Positions 11,519-22,021 of a DNA stretch of 64,000 bases are shown here, in pieces. This DNA is from Candidatus Pelagibacter ubique HIMB140 (GTDB lineage: Bacteria; Pseudomonadota; Alphaproteobacteria; Pelagibacterales; Pelagibacteraceae), in contig NZ_LAMZ01000001.1 of assembly GCF_025558165.1 (NCBI RefSeq), positions 806,001 to 870,000 on the forward strand. The letters run 5' to 3'. The position numbers and the translations under genes are program-made. Position 1 is the first letter of the stretch, and each line of letters starts with the position of its first letter. A model generated the notes under the pieces. The model saw nothing but the letters and a program-made list of their open reading frames with translations. It did not search any database and was not told the DNA's origin.

Positions 11519-13293
11519 TAGTATACCCGCTCTTGTGGTGGGAAATATTGAACTTCATTAGTCAAAGTTGACTTGTGAACTGGCCTATAACTAATTTTTG
11601 TATTTTTTCCATCACACCAAGCAAGAGTATGTTGCATAAATTTATCATCATCTCTTTTTGGATAATCATCTCTTGCATGAGCTCCTCTGCTTTCTTTTCT
11701 GTGATATGCAGATTCTACTGTTGTTACTGCTTGTCTTATTAAATTATCAAATTCTAAAGTTTCAACTAAATCAGTATTAAATACTAAAGATCTATCTTTA
11801 ACAGAAATAGAGTCCATTCCATCATAAGCTTTTCTAATATCATCAACGCCTTCTTTTAAATTTTTTTCTGTTCTAAATACTGCACATTTAGATTGCATTG
11901 TTTTTTGCATTGAAAGTCTAAGTTCTGCAGTACTATTATTACCATCTGCATTTCTTAACTTATCAAATCTATCTAAACATCTTTGTGTCTCAGACTCGGG
12001 TAACTCTTCATGAGGAGTTCCAGGTTTAACTAATTCTGCTGCCCTTTTTGCTGCTGCTCTTCCGAATACTACTAAATCAATTAATGAATTAGAGCCAAGT
12101 CTATTCGCACCATGAACAGATACACATGCTGCTTCTCCTATAGCCATCAGACCTGGAACAGTTTTTTCTGAACCATTAACAGTTAAAACTTCTGCTTTGT
12201 AATTTGTTGGAATACCACCCATATTATAATGAACTGTTGGGACAACAGGTATAGGCTCTTTAGTTACATCTACATTTGCAAATAACCTTGCAGCATCAGT
12301 AATTCCTGGAAGTCTACTTTCAATAATATCTTTATCTAAATGACTTAAGTTTAAATGAACATGATCTTGATCTTTTCCAACTCCTCTTCCTTCATTTATT
12401 TCAATAGACATTGATCTACTAACAACATCTCTTGATGCTAAATCTTTTGCATTTGGAGCATATCTTTCCATAAATCTTTCGCCCTTGGAGTTAGTTAGAT
12501 AACCACCCTCACCTCTAGCACCTTCTGTTATTAACGTGCCATGACCATAAATTCCTGTTGGATGAAATTGAACAAACTCCATATCTTGAAGAGGCAATCC
12601 AGCTCTTAATACCATTGCATTTCCATCTCCAGTGCAAGTATGCGCAGATGTAGCTGAATAATAGACTTTCCCATATCCACCTGTAGCTATAATTACAGTA
12701 TGTGCTCTAAATCTATGGATTGTTCCATCATTTAAATTCCATGCAATTAATCCCTTGCACGCTCCATCTTTCATTAAAAGATCTAATGCAAAATATTCTA
12801 TAAAAAACTCAGTGTTATGTTTTAAGGCTTGTCCATAAAGCGTATGAAGAATTGCATGACCAGTTCTATCCGCAGCAGCACATGTTCTTTGTACAATTCC
12901 ATTTCCATAATTTTTTGTCATTCCACCAAAAGGTCTTTGATATATTTTTCCCTCTTCAGTTCTGCTAAATGGAACTCCATATTTTTCTAGCTCTAAGACT
13001 GCCTTTGGAGCTTCTTTACATAAATACTCAATGCTATCTTGATCACCTAACCAATCTGCACCTTTAACCGTATCATACATGTGCCATCTCCAGTCATCTT
13101 CTCCCATGTTACCAAGTGCAGCTGAGATACCTCCTTGTGCAGCAGATGTGTGGCTTCTAGTTGGAAATACTTTTGAAATACAGGCTGTTTTCAATCCAGC
13201 TTCGCTTAATCCAACAGCGGCTCTCAAGCCAGATCCACCAGCTCCTAAGACAACTACATCATATTCATGATCTATAATATTATAAGCGCTCAT
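11518..13293 (-). CDS. sdhA: Succinate dehydrogenase flavoprotein subunit
   Basis: Catalytic subunit (591 residues) of complex II, oxidising succinate to fumarate. The FAD-binding motif [16 protein letters not shown] is N-terminal. The His that carries covalent FAD is in [17 protein letters not shown]. The substrate-site segment [22 protein letters not shown] and the C-terminal [15 protein letters not shown] are intact. It overlaps its neighbours sdhD and sdhB by single bases, so the subunits are likely coupled in translation. Confidence 0.97.
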   Translation of the reverse strand: MSAYNIIDHEYDVVVLGAGGSGLRAAVGLSEAGLKTACISKVFPTRSHTSAAQGGISAALGNMGEDDWRWHMYDTVKGADWLGDQDSIEYLCKEAPKAVLELEKYGVPFSRTEEGKIYQRPFGGMTKNYGNGIVQRTCAAADRTGHAILHTLYGQALKHNTEFFIEYFALDLLMKDGACKGLIAWNLNDGTIHRFRAHTVIIATGGYGKVYYSATSAHTCTGDGNAMVLRAGLPLQDMEFVQFHPTGIYGHGTLITEGARGEGGYLTNSKGERFMERYAPNAKDLASRDVVSRSMSIEINEGRGVGKDQDHVHLNLSHLDKDIIESRLPGITDAARLFANVDVTKEPIPVVPTVHYNMGGIPTNYKAEVLTVNGSEKTVPGLMAIGEAACVSVHGANRLGSNSLIDLVVFGRAAAKRAAELVKPGTPHEELPESETQRCLDRFDKLRNADGNNSTAELRLSMQKTMQSKCAVFRTEKNLKEGVDDIRKAYDGMDSISVKDRSLVFNTDLVETLEFDNLIRQAVTTVESAYHRKESRGAHARDDYPKRDDDKFMQHTLAWCDGKNTKISYRPVHKSTLTNEVQYFPPQERVY

Positions 13294-13619
13294 TATTTTA
13301 GATTAAGTAAAATTATTATTGTTAATAATGGAATAATTATAGCAGAAATATAGAGAAGTCTGTTTGCGACATATTTGGTTTTTTCATTAGAAATATAGTC
13401 CTCAAAAACCTCACTAATACTTAGGGCAGAAAAAAAATAAGCAAAAATTAAAAATATACTAAATAAAAACTTATTTGTTTTGTTTGAAAAAAAACTAACT
13501 ACTTCAGAATAGTCTCCATCATAAACTGATATGAAATTAATTATAAACCAAAACATTAAAGGGACTAAAATTATTGATGATAATTTTAAAAATATCCATT
13601 TTTTTGTAGCTAAATTCAT
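13293..13619 (-). CDS. sdhD: Succinate dehydrogenase membrane anchor subunit D
   Basis: Small hydrophobic protein with three predicted membrane helices, between sdhC and sdhA, where the cytochrome b anchor is expected. I place the start at the ATG at 13619 ([10 protein letters not shown], 108 residues); the in-frame extension to 13640 would need a TTG codon overlapping sdhC. The family signature Asp-Tyr that follows the second helix (VFEDYI) is present, and its Tyr corresponds to the quinone-site Tyr83 of E. coli SdhD. The heme-ligating His that normally lies 12 residues before that Tyr is Phe here. Sequence alone would not identify the protein strongly; position in the operon does. Confidence 0.85.
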   Translation of the reverse strand: MNLATKKWIFLKLSSIILVPLMFWFIINFISVYDGDYSEVVSFFSNKTNKFLFSIFLIFAYFFSALSISEVFEDYISNEKTKYVANRLLYISAIIIPLLTIIILLNLK

Positions 13620-13620
13620 A

Positions 13621-14004
13621 TTAAAAAAAGTTTTTTCCAATTAAGTAAAATAAAATAGTTAAAATCAATGAACCAAAGATCACCATCAAACCTGTTATAC
13701 GAGTAGTCTTTAGTTCATAGCCATAACCCATATCCATTATTATATGTCTGATTTCACTAAGTATCTGAAAACTAAAAGACCACGCTAACCCTATTGCAAC
13801 AAATTTTCCAAGAAATGAATTAAAAAAAAAGTTTATCAAATCATATTTTGGTTCTCCTAAAATTAGCCAAGAAACCCAGACGCAAACTAAAGTTATTGCT
13901 AAGATATTTATTATTCCAGTTATTCTATGAGAAATAGATACTAGTGAGGATATGTGCCATCTATAAATTTGTATATGAGGAGAAAGAGGTTTTTTACTTT
14001 CCAT
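13621..14004 (-). CDS. sdhC: Succinate dehydrogenase cytochrome b556 subunit
   Basis: Large membrane anchor (127 residues, three helices) of complex II. It has the conserved N-terminal MESKKPLSPHIQIYRWHISS, the quinone-site motif SISHRITGI, and the heme-ligand region LSEIRHIIMDMGYG, whose His matches His84 of E. coli SdhC. The start overlaps the asd stop by 11 bases, so it is read from the same transcript as asd. Confidence 0.93.
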   Translation of the reverse strand: MESKKPLSPHIQIYRWHISSLVSISHRITGIINILAITLVCVWVSWLILGEPKYDLINFFFNSFLGKFVAIGLAWSFSFQILSEIRHIIMDMGYGYELKTTRITGLMVIFGSLILTILFYLIGKNFF

Positions 14005-15001
14005 AAAAATTATTTTTTATTAATGTTTCGGCAATTTCAACTGCATTTAAAGCTGCACCTCTAAGTAAATTGTCTGAGACAATCCACATATTTAAGCAAT
14101 TCTTTTTAGTCTTATCTTCTCTAATTCTTGAAATGAATGTCTCATCTTTTCCAGCCGCTTCAAGTGGTGTTGAATATCCACCATCTTGTCTCTCATCAAT
14201 AACTTTACAGCCTTCCATTTTCTCAAGACATTCTTTAATTTGATCAATTGTAAATTCTTTTTCTAATTCTAAATTTACTGCTTCAGAATGAGAAACTAAA
14301 ACTGGTACTCTTACACAAGTTGCTGATAATTCAATATTTTGATCTAGAATTTTTTTAGTCTCATTGGTCATTTTTAATTCCTCTTTTGTGTATCCGTCAT
14401 CAGCAAATACATCAATATGTGGAATTAAATTAAATGAAATTTGTTTTGTAAAATTTTTTGATACAATTGCTTTGTTTTCTAGTGCTAACTTAGTCTGTTC
14501 TACTAATTCATCCATTGGTGCTTTACCACCACCAGATACTGATTGATATGTAGCTACAACTACTCTTTTTATTTTAAATAAATCATGGATTGGTTTTAAT
14601 GGTAAGACTAATTGTGCAGTTGAGCAATTAGGATTAGCAATAATATTTTTTTTTATATTTTTTAAGTCATCCGCATTTACTTGAGGTACAATTAAAGGAA
14701 CATCAGGGTCCATTCTATAAAAACTAGAATTATCTATTACAATACTGTGACTTGCTGCTTTTGAGGCATAAGCTTCTGAAATTTTTCCACCCGCTGCAAA
14801 AAAAGTAATTTTTGCTTTTGAAAAGTCAAAAGTCTCTAAATTTTCAACTTCTATGTCTTTACCTTTAAAATTAATTTTTGAACCAGCACTTCTTGCAGAT
14901 GCAACTAAAAAAATTTCTGAAATAGGCAAATTTTTCCTCTCAAGCACTTCTAGTACTTTTCTTCCAACATTGCCCGTGGCTCCGACTATAGCTATATTCA
15001 T
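13994..15001 (-). CDS. asd: Aspartate-semialdehyde dehydrogenase
   Basis: NADPH-dependent enzyme (335 residues) making aspartate semialdehyde for lysine/diaminopimelate, threonine and methionine synthesis. Motifs seen are the N-terminal NADP site AIVGATGNVGRKVLEVL, the catalytic Cys in IANPNCSTAQLVLPL, and QSVSGGGKAPMDEL. In many alphaproteobacteria asd follows leuB directly; here the four dmd-region genes lie between leuB and asd. Confidence 0.96.
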   Translation of the reverse strand: MNIAIVGATGNVGRKVLEVLERKNLPISEIFLVASARSAGSKINFKGKDIEVENLETFDFSKAKITFFAAGGKISEAYASKAASHSIVIDNSSFYRMDPDVPLIVPQVNADDLKNIKKNIIANPNCSTAQLVLPLKPIHDLFKIKRVVVATYQSVSGGGKAPMDELVEQTKLALENKAIVSKNFTKQISFNLIPHIDVFADDGYTKEELKMTNETKKILDQNIELSATCVRVPVLVSHSEAVNLELEKEFTIDQIKECLEKMEGCKVIDERQDGGYSTPLEAAGKDETFISRIREDKTKKNCLNMWIVSDNLLRGAALNAVEIAETLIKNNFYGK

Positions 15002-15016
15002 GATGGGGTTGTTATA

Positions 15017-16126
15017 CTAAATGAAAGGTAAATCGCAAACTTTTCCAGCGCAATTATGTCCATTTACAACAACTTTTATATTTTGCTCAGGATTCCAGTA
15101 TTCTTTTTGCATCATAGCTATACCAATTACTTTTTTGAAGTGAGGTGAATAGCAAGCAGATCTTAATTCTCCAATTAGGTTATTGTGTTCATCTGTCAAA
15201 TCTAGAGAACCTGTTACACTGATTTCATTAATATCAATTTTTATACCCATCAATTTTTTAGTAATTCCTTCTTCTTTTATTTTGATTAATTTTTCCTTAC
15301 CCAAAAACTTTGCATCAGTATCTAAGTTAATATACTTATCAAAACCACACTCAAACGGGTTATCATTGTTATCCATATCGTTTCCAAATGATAGAAGAGC
15401 ACTTTCAATTCTTTCTATTAAATTAGGGCATCCAGGCTTAACATTAAATTCTTTACCAGCTTCAAATAAATGATCATATAACTTTTGACCAGACTCAGTA
15501 TTTTGAACATAAATTTCATAGCCACCTTGCTTAGACCAACCTGATTGTGCAATTAAATGTTCAACTCCTTCAAAATTAAAATAATCAAATCCAAAAAATT
15601 TCAATTTAGTTATTTTTTCGCCAAATACTTTTTCCATTAACTTAAATGATTTTGGACCTTGAACAGCCATGATGTCTACATTTGGTTCAAAGATTTTCAC
15701 ATCAAATTTATTTCCAATTGCTAATCCTTTTGCAAATAAAATTACATCAGAGTCTGCAATGGATATCCACCATTTCTCCTGACTTAATCTCAGCACTACA
15801 GGATCATTAATTAATCCACCTTGGTCATCTATAATAGGACAATAATAACATCTACCATCTTTAGATTTAGATAAATCTCTACAAGTCATTAATTGAACTA
15901 ATTTAGCTGAGTCTTTTCCTGAAATTTCAACTTGCCTTTCTGCTGCAACATCCCAAATTTGAACATGTTCTTTTAAGTGATGATAAGAGTCTTCTACAGA
16001 TCCAAAGGCTGCTGGAAGCAACATATGGTTATAGATTGTATAAGCTGTTACACCTTGTTTTTCTATTCTTGAAGTATAAGGTGTACTTCTAAGTCTTCTA
16101 GATTTTGCTATTGAATAATTTTTCAT
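15017..16126 (-). CDS. dmdA: DMSP demethylase
   Basis: Tetrahydrofolate-dependent demethylase (369 residues) that takes a methyl group from dimethylsulfoniopropionate, giving 3-methylmercaptopropionate and 5-methyl-THF. It belongs to the glycine-cleavage T-protein/aminomethyltransferase fold. From the N-terminus ([20 protein letters not shown]) through [27 protein letters not shown] and [16 protein letters not shown] to the C-terminal VCDLPFI, it follows the biochemically characterised Pelagibacter DmdA as I remember it, not GcvT. The downstream pathway genes dmdB and dmdC just upstream support the call. It starts 4 bases inside the preceding hydrolase gene, which implies coupling. Confidence 0.95.
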   Translation of the reverse strand: MKNYSIAKSRRLRSTPYTSRIEKQGVTAYTIYNHMLLPAAFGSVEDSYHHLKEHVQIWDVAAERQVEISGKDSAKLVQLMTCRDLSKSKDGRCYYCPIIDDQGGLINDPVVLRLSQEKWWISIADSDVILFAKGLAIGNKFDVKIFEPNVDIMAVQGPKSFKLMEKVFGEKITKLKFFGFDYFNFEGVEHLIAQSGWSKQGGYEIYVQNTESGQKLYDHLFEAGKEFNVKPGCPNLIERIESALLSFGNDMDNNDNPFECGFDKYINLDTDAKFLGKEKLIKIKEEGITKKLMGIKIDINEISVTGSLDLTDEHNNLIGELRSACYSPHFKKVIGIAMMQKEYWNPEQNIKVVVNGHNCAGKVCDLPFI

Positions 16127-16899
16127 TTATTTAAAAAATCTAAAACCTTGTCCCGCATTTCAAATGCTTTTTCAATCATAATCATATGCCCACATCCTTC
16201 AATTACATGTATAGTTGAATTTTTAATCAATTGAGAGAATTTTTTTCCAGATTCTAAATTAACCATTTTATCTAAAGAACCAAAAACAAACATTGATGGA
16301 ACCTCGACAGATTCAGCTGCGGTTGAACCATTTTTGTAATTATTACAAGCTATAAGATCTACTGCAAGTATTTCACTTATATCTTTTGGAGATTGAATAA
16401 TTCTTTCTACTGGATTTCCACCTATAAATTTTTTTGAACCTTCATATCCCCACTTCATCATTAACTTTACTGCATCAGAATCTCCATTTTCTGCAAGCTC
16501 AATCAAATCAGGATGAACAGGCATTTTATTGGATCCACCTACAAAAACTATTTTTTTTAGTCTATCTTTGTATCTATGGGAATACTCAAGTATTTCTAAA
16601 CATCCTTGTGAATGACCAACTAAAATTAAATTTTGAAGATCTAAGGCATCAAATACAAGTTCCAACCATTCTGCTATTTCCTCAATAGTTTTTAAACATG
16701 GCCCCTCAGAATTTCCATGTCCTGGTAGATCAATAGATAATACATTGAAATTATTATTTGAAAAAAATTGCTCACTTAATGACCAAACAATATGAGATAA
16801 GCCACTTCCATGAAGAAAAACAATGGTATCTTTGTTTTTATCTATACCTTTGCCATTGTCTGAAGCAAAAATACTTTTATTTTCGATTTCAAATATCAA
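16123..16899 (-). CDS. Alpha/beta hydrolase of the DMSP demethylation cluster
   Basis: A 258-residue alpha/beta-hydrolase-fold protein with the oxyanion segment [12 protein letters not shown], the nucleophile elbow [10 protein letters not shown], a likely acidic residue in FGSLDKMVN, and the catalytic His in [10 protein letters not shown]. The start is TTG at 16899: an in-frame stop lies immediately upstream, an AGGA ribosome site is correctly spaced, and no nearby ATG exists. It sits between dmdB and dmdA and overlaps dmdA by four bases. No crotonase (DmdD type) is present in this cluster, so this enzyme could act on a thioester or other intermediate of 3-methylmercaptopropionate degradation. 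That role is inference, and the family is too broad to name a substrate. Confidence 0.85.
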   Translation of the reverse strand: MIFEIENKSIFASDNGKGIDKNKDTIVFLHGSGLSHIVWSLSEQFFSNNNFNVLSIDLPGHGNSEGPCLKTIEEIAEWLELVFDALDLQNLILVGHSQGCLEILEYSHRYKDRLKKIVFVGGSNKMPVHPDLIELAENGDSDAVKLMMKWGYEGSKKFIGGNPVERIIQSPKDISEILAVDLIACNNYKNGSTAAESVEVPSMFVFGSLDKMVNLESGKKFSQLIKNSTIHVIEGCGHMIMIEKAFEMRDKVLDFLNK

Positions 16900-16907
16900 T
16901 TAGATTC

Positions 16908-18524
16908 CTAAACTTTTTTTCTCAGTTCAAACTTCTGTATTTTTCCAGTTGATGTCTTAGGTAGTTCGCAAAAAACGACCTTTTTGGGAACTTTAAATCC
17001 AGCCAAAGTTTCTTTACAAAAATCAATTAATTCTTTTTCAGTAACAGGCTTATCTTGAACCATCTCGATGAAAGCACAAGGTACTTCTCCCCATTTTTCA
17101 TCAGGTTTAGCAACTACTGCTGCTATTGAAACCGAAGGATGTTTAGATAAAGTATTTTCAATTTCTATTGATGAAATATTTTCTCCCCCTGAGATAATAA
17201 TATCTTTAGATCTATCTTGAATTTTTACATATCCATCAGGAAACATAACTGCCAAGTCACCACTATGAAACCATCCATCTTTCATTGCTTTGTCTGTAGC
17301 TTCTTTATCTTTAAAGTAACCCTTCATTACTACGTTTCCTCTTATCATAATCTCACCGATAGTTTTTCCATCTTTAGGAACTTCTTTCATCGTCTCTGGA
17401 TCTAAAACTGTTACTCCTTCTGTATTGGGATACCTTACTCCTTGTCTTGCTTTAATCTCATTTTGTTTATCTTCATCTAAATCATTCCATCCATCATTCC
17501 ACGCACATTGTGTAACATGACCATAAGTTTCTGTAAGACCATAAACATGCATAACTTCAAATCCAAGAGATTTCATTTTTTTAAAAATAATACTTGGCGG
17601 AGGTGCTCCAGCAGTTAAGACGTAAACTTTATGCTTTAATTTTTTTCTATCACTTTCTGGAGCTCCAGTTATCATATTTAAAACTATTGGCGCTCCTCCA
17701 AAATGAGTAATGTCATATTTATCAATAAGCTCAAAAATTTTCTTAACATCAATATTTCTTAAGCAAATTGTTCTTCCATTTAACATTGGAACTGTCCATG
17801 GATAGCACCAGCCATTACAATGAAACATAGGTACAACTGTTAAAAAGTTTAAACGATTAGGCATATTCCAGGCAACAGTACTTCCTGTGGACATTAAGTA
17901 CGCACCTCTATGATGGTAAACAACACCTTTAGGATTGCCAGTTGTACCTGAAGTATAACTTAAAGATATTGCCTGCCATTCATCATCAGGCATTTTCCAA
18001 TCAAAATTCTCATCTCCAGTATTTAAAAAACTTTCGTATTCTAAATCTCCAATTTTTTCCAATTTTGATTGATCAGCATGTTTGTCATTAATATCTATAA
18101 CAGTGATTTTTTTATTTAAATTTTTTAAAGCTTTTTTTACTTCTACATGTAATTGTCTATCTACAACCAATACCTTTGCATCACTGTGATTTAAAATATA
18201 ATTAATTGTATTAGCATCTAATCTTATATTAATTGTGTTTAAAACGGCTCCTGTCATTGGAACTGAGTAGTGTGCCTCAAAAATTTCAGGAGTATTAAAA
18301 GCTAAAAAAGATACTGTATCTCCTTTTTGAATACCAATTTTAGAAAGTGCACTGGCAAATTTTACTGCTCTTTTATAAACTTCATTCCAAGTATAGCTTC
18401 TATCCTCATAAACTATAGCCTCATAATCAGGATAAACATCTTTGGCTCTTTGTAAAAATGTTAGTGGTGTTAATGGAACATAATTTGCATTATTTCTATC
18501 CAGATTAATATCGTAATGATTCAT
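16908..18524 (-). CDS. dmdB: 3-Methylmercaptopropionate CoA ligase (acyl-CoA synthetase)
   Basis: ANL-family adenylate-forming ligase of 538 residues. It has the phosphate-binding loop SYTSGTTGNPKGVVYHH, the substrate/AMP motif VMHVYGLTETYGH, the hinge-region WFHSGDLAVMFPDGY and IISGGENISSIEIE, and the C-terminal catalytic lysine in TSTGKIQKFELRKK. Similar medium-chain fatty acid CoA ligases exist, but placement between dmdC and dmdA strongly favours activation of 3-methylmercaptopropionate, the second step of DMSP demethylation. Confidence 0.9.
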   Translation of the reverse strand: MNHYDINLDRNNANYVPLTPLTFLQRAKDVYPDYEAIVYEDRSYTWNEVYKRAVKFASALSKIGIQKGDTVSFLAFNTPEIFEAHYSVPMTGAVLNTINIRLDANTINYILNHSDAKVLVVDRQLHVEVKKALKNLNKKITVIDINDKHADQSKLEKIGDLEYESFLNTGDENFDWKMPDDEWQAISLSYTSGTTGNPKGVVYHHRGAYLMSTGSTVAWNMPNRLNFLTVVPMFHCNGWCYPWTVPMLNGRTICLRNIDVKKIFELIDKYDITHFGGAPIVLNMITGAPESDRKKLKHKVYVLTAGAPPPSIIFKKMKSLGFEVMHVYGLTETYGHVTQCAWNDGWNDLDEDKQNEIKARQGVRYPNTEGVTVLDPETMKEVPKDGKTIGEIMIRGNVVMKGYFKDKEATDKAMKDGWFHSGDLAVMFPDGYVKIQDRSKDIIISGGENISSIEIENTLSKHPSVSIAAVVAKPDEKWGEVPCAFIEMVQDKPVTEKELIDFCKETLAGFKVPKKVVFCELPKTSTGKIQKFELRKKV

Positions 18525-18526
18525 TG

Positions 18527-20290
18527 TTAATTAAATTTAAATTTCATTATATTTGAGCTACCTGAAACTGCTGATTTATAATGATATTCTGCTCTTGGTA
18601 ACACTTTTTCAAAGTAGAATGTAGCTGTATTAATTTTGTCTGAATAAAACTCTTTATTTTCCTCATAATCTTTAAAACTGATTTCTAAGATTTTTATCCA
18701 TGAAAAAGCAATCGAAATATAACCAAGTGTTTTTAAATAGTCATTTGCAGCTGCAGAAACATCATCTTTTTCTATTTTACTTTTGTCTACAATCCAACCA
18801 GTGAACTTTGATAAAATATCAAGATAATATGTAAGATCTTTTGTAAAAGATTTTACCTTTTCATGTTTGTTTTCACATTCAGATTTTATCATTTCTAAAA
18901 ATTTAGAAATTACATCACCATTTCTATTTATTAATTTTCTAAATACTAAATCAGCAGCTTGAACTGAATTGGTTCCTTCATATATCGGTGTAATTCTATT
19001 ATCTCTATATAACTGTTCAATACCTTGGTCTTTGGTATAACCGTACCCTCCATGAATCTGCATAGCATCACTCGTAATCTCCATAGCTAAATCAGTAAAT
19101 AAAGATTTCACTACAGGTGTCATCAAAGAAACATAATCAGAAGCTTCCTGTTTAATTTTTTCATCTGGATGATGAAGACTAACTTCAGTTTGTTGAGACA
19201 ACCAAAAGCATAAAGCTCTTTCTCCCTCAATTATAGATTTCATATTTAATAAAGTTCTTCTTATGTCTGCATGGTCAATAATAAAATCTGCACCATTTGA
19301 AGATTTAGAATTATTAGTTTTTCCTTGTTTTCTCTCTTTTGCATAAGCAAGTGAATTTTGGTAAGCAATTTCTGAAATACCCAATCCCTGAATACCGACT
19401 ACAATTCTCTCAAGATTCATCATGGTAAACATTGCATTTAAACCTTTGTCCTTAGGACCAATCATATATCCTGTTGCATCATCAAAGTTTAAGACACAAG
19501 TTGCCGAACCTTTAATTCCCATTTTTGTTTCAATAGATCCCGTTGAAATGCCATTTCTTTGTCCAACCGATCCATCTTGATTTACTAAAAACTTGGGTAC
19601 TAAAAATAAACTTATTCCTTTTGTTCCTGTAGGTGAGTCAGTAGATCTAGCTAAGACTAAATGAACAATATTTTCTGTTAAGTCATGATCGCCTGATGTG
19701 ATGAAAATTTTTTGGCCAGTTATTTTATAAGTTCCATCAGATTGACTAACTGCTTTTGTTTTAAGTAAACCTAAATCAGTACCACAAACAGGTTCTGTTA
19801 AGCACATCGTACCACTCCACTTACCTTCTACAATTTTAGGTAAATATTTATCTTTTATTTCATCAGTAGCGTGATGATTAATACAATTGTATGCTCCAAT
19901 ACTTAATTCACTATAAAGTTTAAAAGATAAACTCGCTGAAGACAGCATTTCGTCAAAAAAAGCACTCACTGTTTTTGGCATTCCTTGACCACCATATTTT
20001 GGATCGCATGACAATGAAGTCCATCCATCCTCAATATATTTTTGATAAGTTTCTTTGTATCCTGGTGGTGTTCTAACTACACCATTTTCTAAAACTGCCG
20101 GATTTTCATCACCTGCTTTAGCAAGTGGTAAAATTAAATTTTGATTGATTTTAGCTGCTTCTTCTAAAATATCTTTAACCAAATCTGAGCTGACTTCATT
20201 ATATCTTTCAAGATCATTATAATTTTTGTTATCTCTTAATTTTTCATAGAGAAACATCATATCTTTGACAGGTGCAGAATAACTTGGCAT
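18527..20290 (-). CDS. dmdC: 3-Methylmercaptopropionyl-CoA dehydrogenase
   Basis: Acyl-CoA dehydrogenase of 587 residues, the long form typical of DmdC, which is longer than ordinary acyl-CoA dehydrogenases (about 380-400) by a C-terminal extension. FAD/substrate motifs CLTEPVCGTDLG and FITSGDHDLTENIVHLVLA are present. The C-terminal catalytic segment reads QIHGGYGYTKDQ, then ITPIYEGTNSVQ, where the Glu of YEGTNS is the expected base. It oxidises 3-methylmercaptopropionyl-CoA to methylthioacryloyl-CoA. It starts 26 bases after leuB ends and stops two bases before dmdB starts. Confidence 0.9.
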   Translation of the reverse strand: MPSYSAPVKDMMFLYEKLRDNKNYNDLERYNEVSSDLVKDILEEAAKINQNLILPLAKAGDENPAVLENGVVRTPPGYKETYQKYIEDGWTSLSCDPKYGGQGMPKTVSAFFDEMLSSASLSFKLYSELSIGAYNCINHHATDEIKDKYLPKIVEGKWSGTMCLTEPVCGTDLGLLKTKAVSQSDGTYKITGQKIFITSGDHDLTENIVHLVLARSTDSPTGTKGISLFLVPKFLVNQDGSVGQRNGISTGSIETKMGIKGSATCVLNFDDATGYMIGPKDKGLNAMFTMMNLERIVVGIQGLGISEIAYQNSLAYAKERKQGKTNNSKSSNGADFIIDHADIRRTLLNMKSIIEGERALCFWLSQQTEVSLHHPDEKIKQEASDYVSLMTPVVKSLFTDLAMEITSDAMQIHGGYGYTKDQGIEQLYRDNRITPIYEGTNSVQAADLVFRKLINRNGDVISKFLEMIKSECENKHEKVKSFTKDLTYYLDILSKFTGWIVDKSKIEKDDVSAAANDYLKTLGYISIAFSWIKILEISFKDYEENKEFYSDKINTATFYFEKVLPRAEYHYKSAVSGSSNIMKFKFN

Positions 20291-20316
20291 TTAAAAAGCT
20301 TAGAATACTTAGAGAT

Positions 20317-21423
20317 TTATTGCAATTTTGAAATTATCGCATCGCCCATTTGCGAAGTAGATACTTCTTTCATACCCTCAGAAAGGATATCTTTCGTTCT
20401 TAGACCATCATTTAATACAGCCTGCACTGCATTTTCTAAAGCATCAGCTTCATTATCAAGATCTAAAGAATATCTTAAAGCCATTGCAAAACTTAGTACT
20501 GTTGCGATTGGATTTGCTAGCCCTTTTCCTGCAATATCAGGAGCTGAACCATGTATAGGTTCATACATTGCTCTCATTTCACCATCTTTATTTTTTGCAC
20601 CTAAAGATGCAGAAGGTAATAACCCTAAAGATCCTGTTAACATCGAAGCTTGATCTGAAAGCATATCACCAAATAAATTATCAGTGACAATTACATCAAA
20701 CTGTTTTGGATTTCTAAGTAATTGCATTGCACAGTTATCTGCAAGCATATGACTTAGCTCAACATCTTTGTATTCTTTTTCATGAAGTTCCTGAACTTCT
20801 TCTTTCCATAGTTGTCCAGCTTCCATAACATTAGATTTCTCACAAGATGTAACTTTATTTGATCTTTTTCTAGCAAGATCAAAGGCAACTCTTGCAACTC
20901 TAGTAATTTCACTAGTAGTATAAGTATGAGTGTTTATTCCTTTTCTTTCACCATTTTCTATTGGTTTAATACCTCTTGGTTCACCAAAATAAATTCCACC
21001 TGTTAATTCTCTTACAATCATTATATCTAAACCCGAAACTACTTCTGGTTTAAGTGTTGATGCACCAACTAACTGTTCAAAACATATGGCAGGTCTCAAA
21101 TTTGCAAATAATTTTAATTCTTTTCTTAATTTTAATAAAGCTCTCTCCGGTTTTTTTGAAAACTCAATATTATCCCACTTAGGTCCTCCAACTGCACCGA
21201 GCATAACAACTTCGCTCTCTAAAGCTTTATAAAAAACTTCATCTGTTATAGGTGTACCGTGTTTATCGTAAGAACATCCACCCGCAAGATCTTCATCTAT
21301 TTCAAAGTCTAAAGATTTTTTATCATTAAACCAATTAATTATTTTTCTAACTTCTCCAATTACCTCAGGTCCAATACCATCACCTGGTAATAATAGAATT
21401 TTTCTTTTTTTTACTTTAATCAT
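20317..21423 (-). CDS. leuB: 3-Isopropylmalate dehydrogenase
   Basis: NAD-dependent oxidative decarboxylase of leucine synthesis (368 residues). The N-terminus [14 protein letters not shown], the substrate-binding Arg segment [30 protein letters not shown], and the metal/NAD region [14 protein letters not shown] with [13 protein letters not shown] are all conserved. Its start overlaps the leuD stop by 8 bases. Confidence 0.97.
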   Translation of the reverse strand: MIKVKKRKILLLPGDGIGPEVIGEVRKIINWFNDKKSLDFEIDEDLAGGCSYDKHGTPITDEVFYKALESEVVMLGAVGGPKWDNIEFSKKPERALLKLRKELKLFANLRPAICFEQLVGASTLKPEVVSGLDIMIVRELTGGIYFGEPRGIKPIENGERKGINTHTYTTSEITRVARVAFDLARKRSNKVTSCEKSNVMEAGQLWKEEVQELHEKEYKDVELSHMLADNCAMQLLRNPKQFDVIVTDNLFGDMLSDQASMLTGSLGLLPSASLGAKNKDGEMRAMYEPIHGSAPDIAGKGLANPIATVLSFAMALRYSLDLDNEADALENAVQAVLNDGLRTKDILSEGMKEVSTSQMGDAIISKLQ

Positions 21424-22021
21424 TAAAAACCCAAGGTTTTTTATCTTTTAACTGATTTTCAAAATTTTGAATTTTATCAGATTTTTTTAAAGAAAGAGCA
21501 ATGTCATCTAATCCTTCTAACAAACATTTTTTCTTAAATGGATCTATTTCAAATTTAATTTCATTGTTTCCGTAAATAATTTTTTGATCATTTAAGTCTA
21601 CAGAAATTTCTTCTTTTCTATTTGCATATTCAGAAAGTTCTTTTATTTTTTCTTCTTCAAGAATTATTGGTAAAATTCCATTTTTAAAACAATTACTATA
21701 AAAAATATCAGCATAACTTGAACTAATCACACAAGTAATTCCAAAATCTAACAATGCCCATGGAGCATGCTCTCTTGATGAACCACATCCAAAATTGTTG
21801 CCTGCAATTAAAATTTTTGAGTTATTAAATGGTTCCTGATTTAATACAAAATCATTAATTTCTTTTCCATTATCGTCATATCTCATTTCAAAAAACAAAT
21901 TTTTTCCAAGTCCAGTTCTTTTTATTGTTTTTAAAAATTGCTTAGGAATAATCATATCTGTATCAATATTTACGATTGGTAAATAAGCAGGAATGCTTTT
22001 TAATGTATTAAATTTTTGCAT
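21416..22021 (-). CDS. leuD: 3-Isopropylmalate dehydratase small subunit
   Basis: The swivelling-domain subunit (201 residues) that pairs with LeuC to isomerise isopropylmalate. Signature regions are [19 protein letters not shown] near the N-terminus and [20 protein letters not shown], whose GSSREHA loop contacts substrate. It lies between leuC and leuB with no spacing to leuC. Confidence 0.97.
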   Translation of the reverse strand: MQKFNTLKSIPAYLPIVNIDTDMIIPKQFLKTIKRTGLGKNLFFEMRYDDNGKEINDFVLNQEPFNNSKILIAGNNFGCGSSREHAPWALLDFGITCVISSSYADIFYSNCFKNGILPIILEEEKIKELSEYANRKEEISVDLNDQKIIYGNNEIKFEIDPFKKKCLLEGLDDIALSLKKSDKIQNFENQLKDKKPWVFND

